From: Chloridium humicola
Taxonomy: Eukaryota; Ascomycota; Sordariomycetes; Chaetosphaeriales; Chaetosphaeriaceae
Length of the DNA: 64,000 bases
Assembly: GCA_027569505.1 (NCBI GenBank)
Contig: JAPDFF010000009.1
Location: forward strand, 124,001 to 188,000
Direction of reading: 5' to 3'
Position 1 is the stretch's first letter, and each line of letters starts with the position of its first letter. Positions 60,368 through 64,000 of the stretch are shown here, in pieces. A model generated the notes under the pieces. The model was not told the origin of the DNA. It searched no databases and saw only the letters and a program-made list of their open reading frames with translations. The position numbers and the translations under genes were made by a program.

Positions 60368-61475
60368 GAGAAAGAAGAATTAAGCTGGATGAGAGGTTCA
60401 TTGTGCATAGTTCGGTTTTGTTCAATGTCAGTTGGGAGATTTCGGACTATGATGCTTAGGTATGGGCTGTCGGTATAGGATCCGTTCCGGTTATGAAGCA
60501 CAGTGTCAGACACAGGTAGTTCGTCTGATCTATTTTTTGGGTCATGGAAATCAGACCATCTTGTCCTGAAGGTTGACGAAAAGGGAAAGGGTCTGAAGTT
60601 AACCCTAACCCTGGTACAGATCTCCCTCTAGCCCAGTCTCGAAACTTCATTCCTTCGTCAACAAACAAGCGGATAGGAGTCAAGAGGTTAGCCATTCGAA
60701 GAGGGCTTCGCCTGTCATTGCTCGGCAAAGACTTGCGGGCCGATGTACCGCCTTGTCATTATTTACTATAGTCGATGATTTTCTCGGCGATTCTCCGGTG
60801 ACCAGACGCGGTGACAATGGAACCTCAAAGAGTTGGTGAGGTCGCCGACTCAGCCATCCTGCCTGCCTGCGGATGGAGCCACAAGCGGAATGAACCAAGG
60901 CAGGAACAAGCGGGACTGCATGAGCAGCACGTGTCGCCAGCTCAAGGGTCGGAAAGCACTCACTGATCCTGTCCTCGGCAAGAGTGAGGCACGCCAGAAA
61001 AATAAATGGCCGCTTAAACTGCGACCAAGAGCGTTGGTTGGATTTCCATCTCAGAAAAGCCCCGTGGCGTCGTGTTGCAGACCCTCGGTGTCTCGATATT
61101 CTCAGCACCCCCTGCTGCATCTTCAACCCGAGCATCTGCGGTTGGACTCAAGTCTGCCTGGACATCGACTGATTCGGCAGAAATTCAACCTCGACCAGGT
61201 TAAAGATCAAAAATCCCATGCCACGCCCCGCGCTAGCTTCGCGCGGCAGCCTAACTCCCGGATTCCCAGATCGACCAGCTGCAAGTAATCAAGCTGGTTT
61301 ATATGTTGGAGAGCCGCCAACCCGCATCCGCGAACCCCTCTTCGGTTGTGTCACCCCACGATCGCATCGCGACACACACTGCAGAATTCAGCTCCTCACG
61401 GGCTGCCATCCGTCTCCTGGCCACTGCCGCTTCCTCGAAACACATCTCGAGCGACTATGAAAAGTTGCGACCACA
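60368..61475. promoter_or_regulatory. Intergenic region, GNAT gene to DUF7514 gene
   Basis: 1.1 kb. It contains a telomere-repeat-like AACCCTAACCCT at 60601-60612. The last 150 bases before the DUF7514 start form a likely leader. No gene is recognised. Confidence 0.45.
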
Positions 61476-63787
61476 ATGGCAACCCCAGCAGCCGAAGCCA
61501 AGGGCGGCCAGTCCTTCTATGGCTACCTGTTCACCAAATCGAAGCCGATTCCCGCGCCGACCCCTCTGCTTGATGCGCTGCTGAGAGCCATCGCGGCGCA
61601 TATTGTACGTCACCACCAACCCAAGAACAATCCTGCGTCTAGGCGCCATATTAACCCCTCTGTCCAGGCAAACGAGATTGGCGACAAGAATGAGACATAC
61701 TTGACCCCCGCGAAGCTCTCCTCGTTTTACAAGATCGGCGGGCATGATTTCGACTGTAAGCTCGACGTTGATCTGCCATGTCTCACTTCTTACTAATCCT
61801 TGACTCCTTAGACTTCTTCGTCGACATGCCCCCGGCGGCCATCTCCACAGTCTACCAGGGCTTGGGCTGCCAGCACTTGCTCCTCCCGAGTGATGACGAC
61901 TTTGCGGCACCGTCAGTTCCGGCGCTGACAGTGAAGGGTTTCGTGCGCTGGCAGACAATCCAGACGTTACTCGGGCCACAGACACAAGTACCCGTGTTAC
62001 AGTATGCGGCCGCCAACTGGTCTCTGAAGCATCCCGAGACTGGCGCTGCGCTGCCCGCCGACCTCCCAAAGGAAGCTTTCCCGTCCGACATCGACCCAGA
62101 TACGGATTCCTGGCATCGAGAGTGCGCATATAGGTCTCGCATGAAGGCAGCCGAGGAGGAGCCCGCCGAACCACCAAAGGAGACCCCCAAGCCTGAGTTC
62201 ACGGACCGCAAAGTCCCATACACTCACGTCCGCGTCGGTCCCTCGGCACCGCGCGATTACTTCGCCACCCGTCCTGTCAATGTGACCTACGTTCACATCC
62301 CATCCGCTCGTGCGACACCATCAGGACGCTCTCCCGAGCGAGAACGGGCACGGGAGCGAGACCCTTACCTTCGCCACCCTACCTCAGGGGAAGAGTCCAA
62401 CCAACGCCGCCGCAGCTTCTCTGACTATCCGCACTCACCCCATGATAGCCCGCGCTCTGTGCGGGTCCCACATCTCGTCCCCGAACACGACTCCCAACGC
62501 CGCCGACACAGCCATCCACGGCACTACAGTAGCGCATCCGATTCGGACGCGCCCCCGGTTAGCCCCCGGGCATCCCCTCGCCGTGCCCAGCGCTCAAAGG
62601 AGCCCCCGCCGATCACAGTACGCCGTGTGTACACCAACAGCTCCGAGGACGGGCCGCGCGTTGTGCGGTCGACCATACCTCCGCATCCCATGCATTCGCC
62701 ACGCCCGGAAAATGGTCGCGGTGCGCCACGAGACGACGACCCCAAACGCCGCAGCGCCCTCTACGATCTCAAGGAGAAGTTTACCAGTTTCATCAACCCC
62801 GGGGCAGGCGGCGAGCGAGCACGAAGTGTCAGCGGGTCACGGGGTAGACGCGACGGACTAGGAGGTTCAGCGAGAGGGTCAAGGGAGGACATTCTGCCTT
62901 CATCACGACTAAACCGGTCATGGTCAGATTTCGAATCAGACGACACCGATTCAGAAGGAGAGCGCCAGAGAAGGAGGAGGCGACATCCGCGCGATCAGAG
63001 AGAACCAGACAAGGGGCGGGAGCGGGAGCGGGAGCGAGAACGCATGCGCGATCGCGATCGGGACCATAACCGAGACCGAGGACACGACCGCCCCCGCGAC
63101 AGAGCACACACGCACAGCGACAGCGACCGCGAGCTCAACCACACCACCAGCAACACCACCAGCCACAACAGCCACGACCGCGACCACCCCAGCCGTGACC
63201 GGCTCACCCCCTCCGCCGCCGCTTCCGCCGCAACCGCCTCCCTCAGCCGCGACGGCCCAACACCCAGCGCTACCAGCCCCGGCGTCATCCCACCACGCCG
63301 CCGCGGCACCTCAGACGAGGATATCGCTCCGCACAACAGGAAGTGGCCGGCGGGGCGCGGGCCGTACCTGAGCGGCGATCCCGAGGGTCTGGCGCAGCGA
63401 AGGACGAGCAGCCATGCCGATCTTGATAGGTTGGCGCATCGGAGGAGGGATTGGGAGAGGGATTATGAGAGGGGGAATAGGGAGAGGGAGATGAGGGAGA
63501 GGGATGTGCGGGAGAAGGAGAGGGGGTTTCGGGAGAGGGAGAGGAGGGAGAGGGATAGAGATAGGGACAGGGAGAGGGAGAGGTTTAGGGATGATGATAG
63601 GGAGAGGTGGAGGAGGGAGAGGGAGAGGGAAAGGGAGAGGGAGGAGGGGAGGTTGCCTCGCGAGAGGGACAGGGAGGAGGGCGGCAGGCTGCCGAGGGAG
63701 AGGATTCCCAGCCCGGCTATGTCGGGGGTGAGTGTGACGGGGGTTGGGGGGAGGAAGTACCCTGAGATGGCGTGGGGGAGGGATTGA
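61476..63787 (+). CDS. DUF7514-domain fungal protein with Arg/Glu/Asp-rich tail
   Basis: Three exons, 61476..61604, 61668..61755 and 61812..63787, give 730 residues. The conserved N-terminal 200 residues are of the fungal DUF7514 type: FYGYLFTKSKPIPAPTPLLD, ANEIGDKNETYLTPAKLSSF, YKIGGHDFDYFFVDMPPAAI, GLGCQHLLLPSDDDFAAPSV, then KGFVRWQTIQTLLGP and NWSLKHPETG. The rest is disordered: Ser/Pro/Arg-rich, then RE/RD dipeptide repeats (about residues 470-500 and 610-690) like those of SR-type nuclear proteins. The function is unknown. The first intron (63 nt) is a multiple of three and open in frame; it is called from its GTACGT donor and the missing conservation. The start ATG at 61476 is the first in frame. 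Confidence 0.82.
63460..63700 (+). repeat. Purine-rich GAGAGGGA-type tract within the DUF7514 gene
   Basis: About 240 bases of irregular AGGGAGAG units with few pyrimidines encode the second RE/RD-rich block. The bias is stronger than the dipeptides require, since AGG is used for Arg and GAG for Glu almost throughout, while the earlier RE/RD block (about 63010-63120) uses CGC/CGG/CGA. Confidence 0.7.
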
Positions 63788-64000
63788 GGGATACCTGGGT
63801 GGGTGTCTCAACCTACAGACAACAGTGACCGAAAGACGATGCTGAAACAGAGCTTGCGTGTTTACGAAGCGATGACGGGATGAATTTATGGGATTTATGC
63901 CTTCTTTACTTGGTATTTATGGCGTTGCGGAGAGAGAGCGCGGTGGTGTTGGGGCACACAGATAGGGGATTTTGCTTTTGAAATCGCAAGAATTTATCTT
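63788..64000. other. 3' flank of the DUF7514 gene
   Basis: 213 bases to the window end, presumably 3' UTR; AT-rich at 63875-63920 and at the end. No gene. Confidence 0.5.

Noticed and set aside
1..64000. CRISPR arrays, insertion sequences, intact transposons, rRNA
   Set aside because: No regularly spaced direct repeats, terminal inverted repeats with transposase coding, or 5S/18S/28S signatures were seen.

Overview
The window is nuclear DNA from a filamentous ascomycete. Genes carry short GT-AG introns (mostly 47-190 nt) with CTAAC/CTGAC-like branch points, lie on both strands with no operon structure, and encode Pezizomycotina-type proteins: a very large LRR/PP2C/cyclase-fused adenylate cyclase, CreB, a DUF7514 protein and CSN12. 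Sequence character fits Sordariomycetes (Sordariales, perhaps Chaetomiaceae); the family is an inference. I rebuilt the exon structures by hand from frame, splice motifs and protein continuity. No RNA evidence was available.

Layout: end of a PMR1 Ca2+/Mn2+ ATPase (+), COG4 (-), an orphan dynamin stalk/GED fragment (-), a molybdopterin-synthase small subunit (-), a decayed DUF7924-like fragment (+), dynamitin (-), RTC4 (+), tRNA-Asn(GTT) (-), adenylate cyclase (+, 15.1-22.3 kb), xylose reductase (-), YOS1 (+), CreB deubiquitinase (-), Sec61 beta/Sbh1 (-), a PSR-type CTD-like phosphatase (-), a peroxisomal ABC half-transporter (+), SDS22 (-), an alpha/beta hydrolase (+), a BTB protein (+), CSN12 (-), ribosomal protein eL20 (+), a GNAT acetyltransferase (+) and a DUF7514 protein (+).

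Most genes are housekeeping: Golgi/ER traffic (PMR1, COG4, YOS1, Sbh1), dynein/dynactin, phosphatase regulation, translation. Three touch carbon sensing or use (adenylate cyclase, CreB, xylose reductase), but spacing and orientation give no sign of a cluster. The least ordinary stretch is 3.85-8.2 kb, where a GTPase-less dynamin remnant and a multi-frame DUF7924-like relic flank the small moaD-type gene. Several genes are too intron-split to be seen as long open frames: YOS1 (4 exons, 83 aa), Sbh1 (bare ATG first coding exon), eL20 (4-nt first coding exon) and CreB (14-nt microexon). I found no convincing new defence, mobile or biosynthetic system. Large gaps (31.8-35.9, 39.9-43.0, 12.7-15.1, 52.8-55.5 kb) hold no gene I can support.
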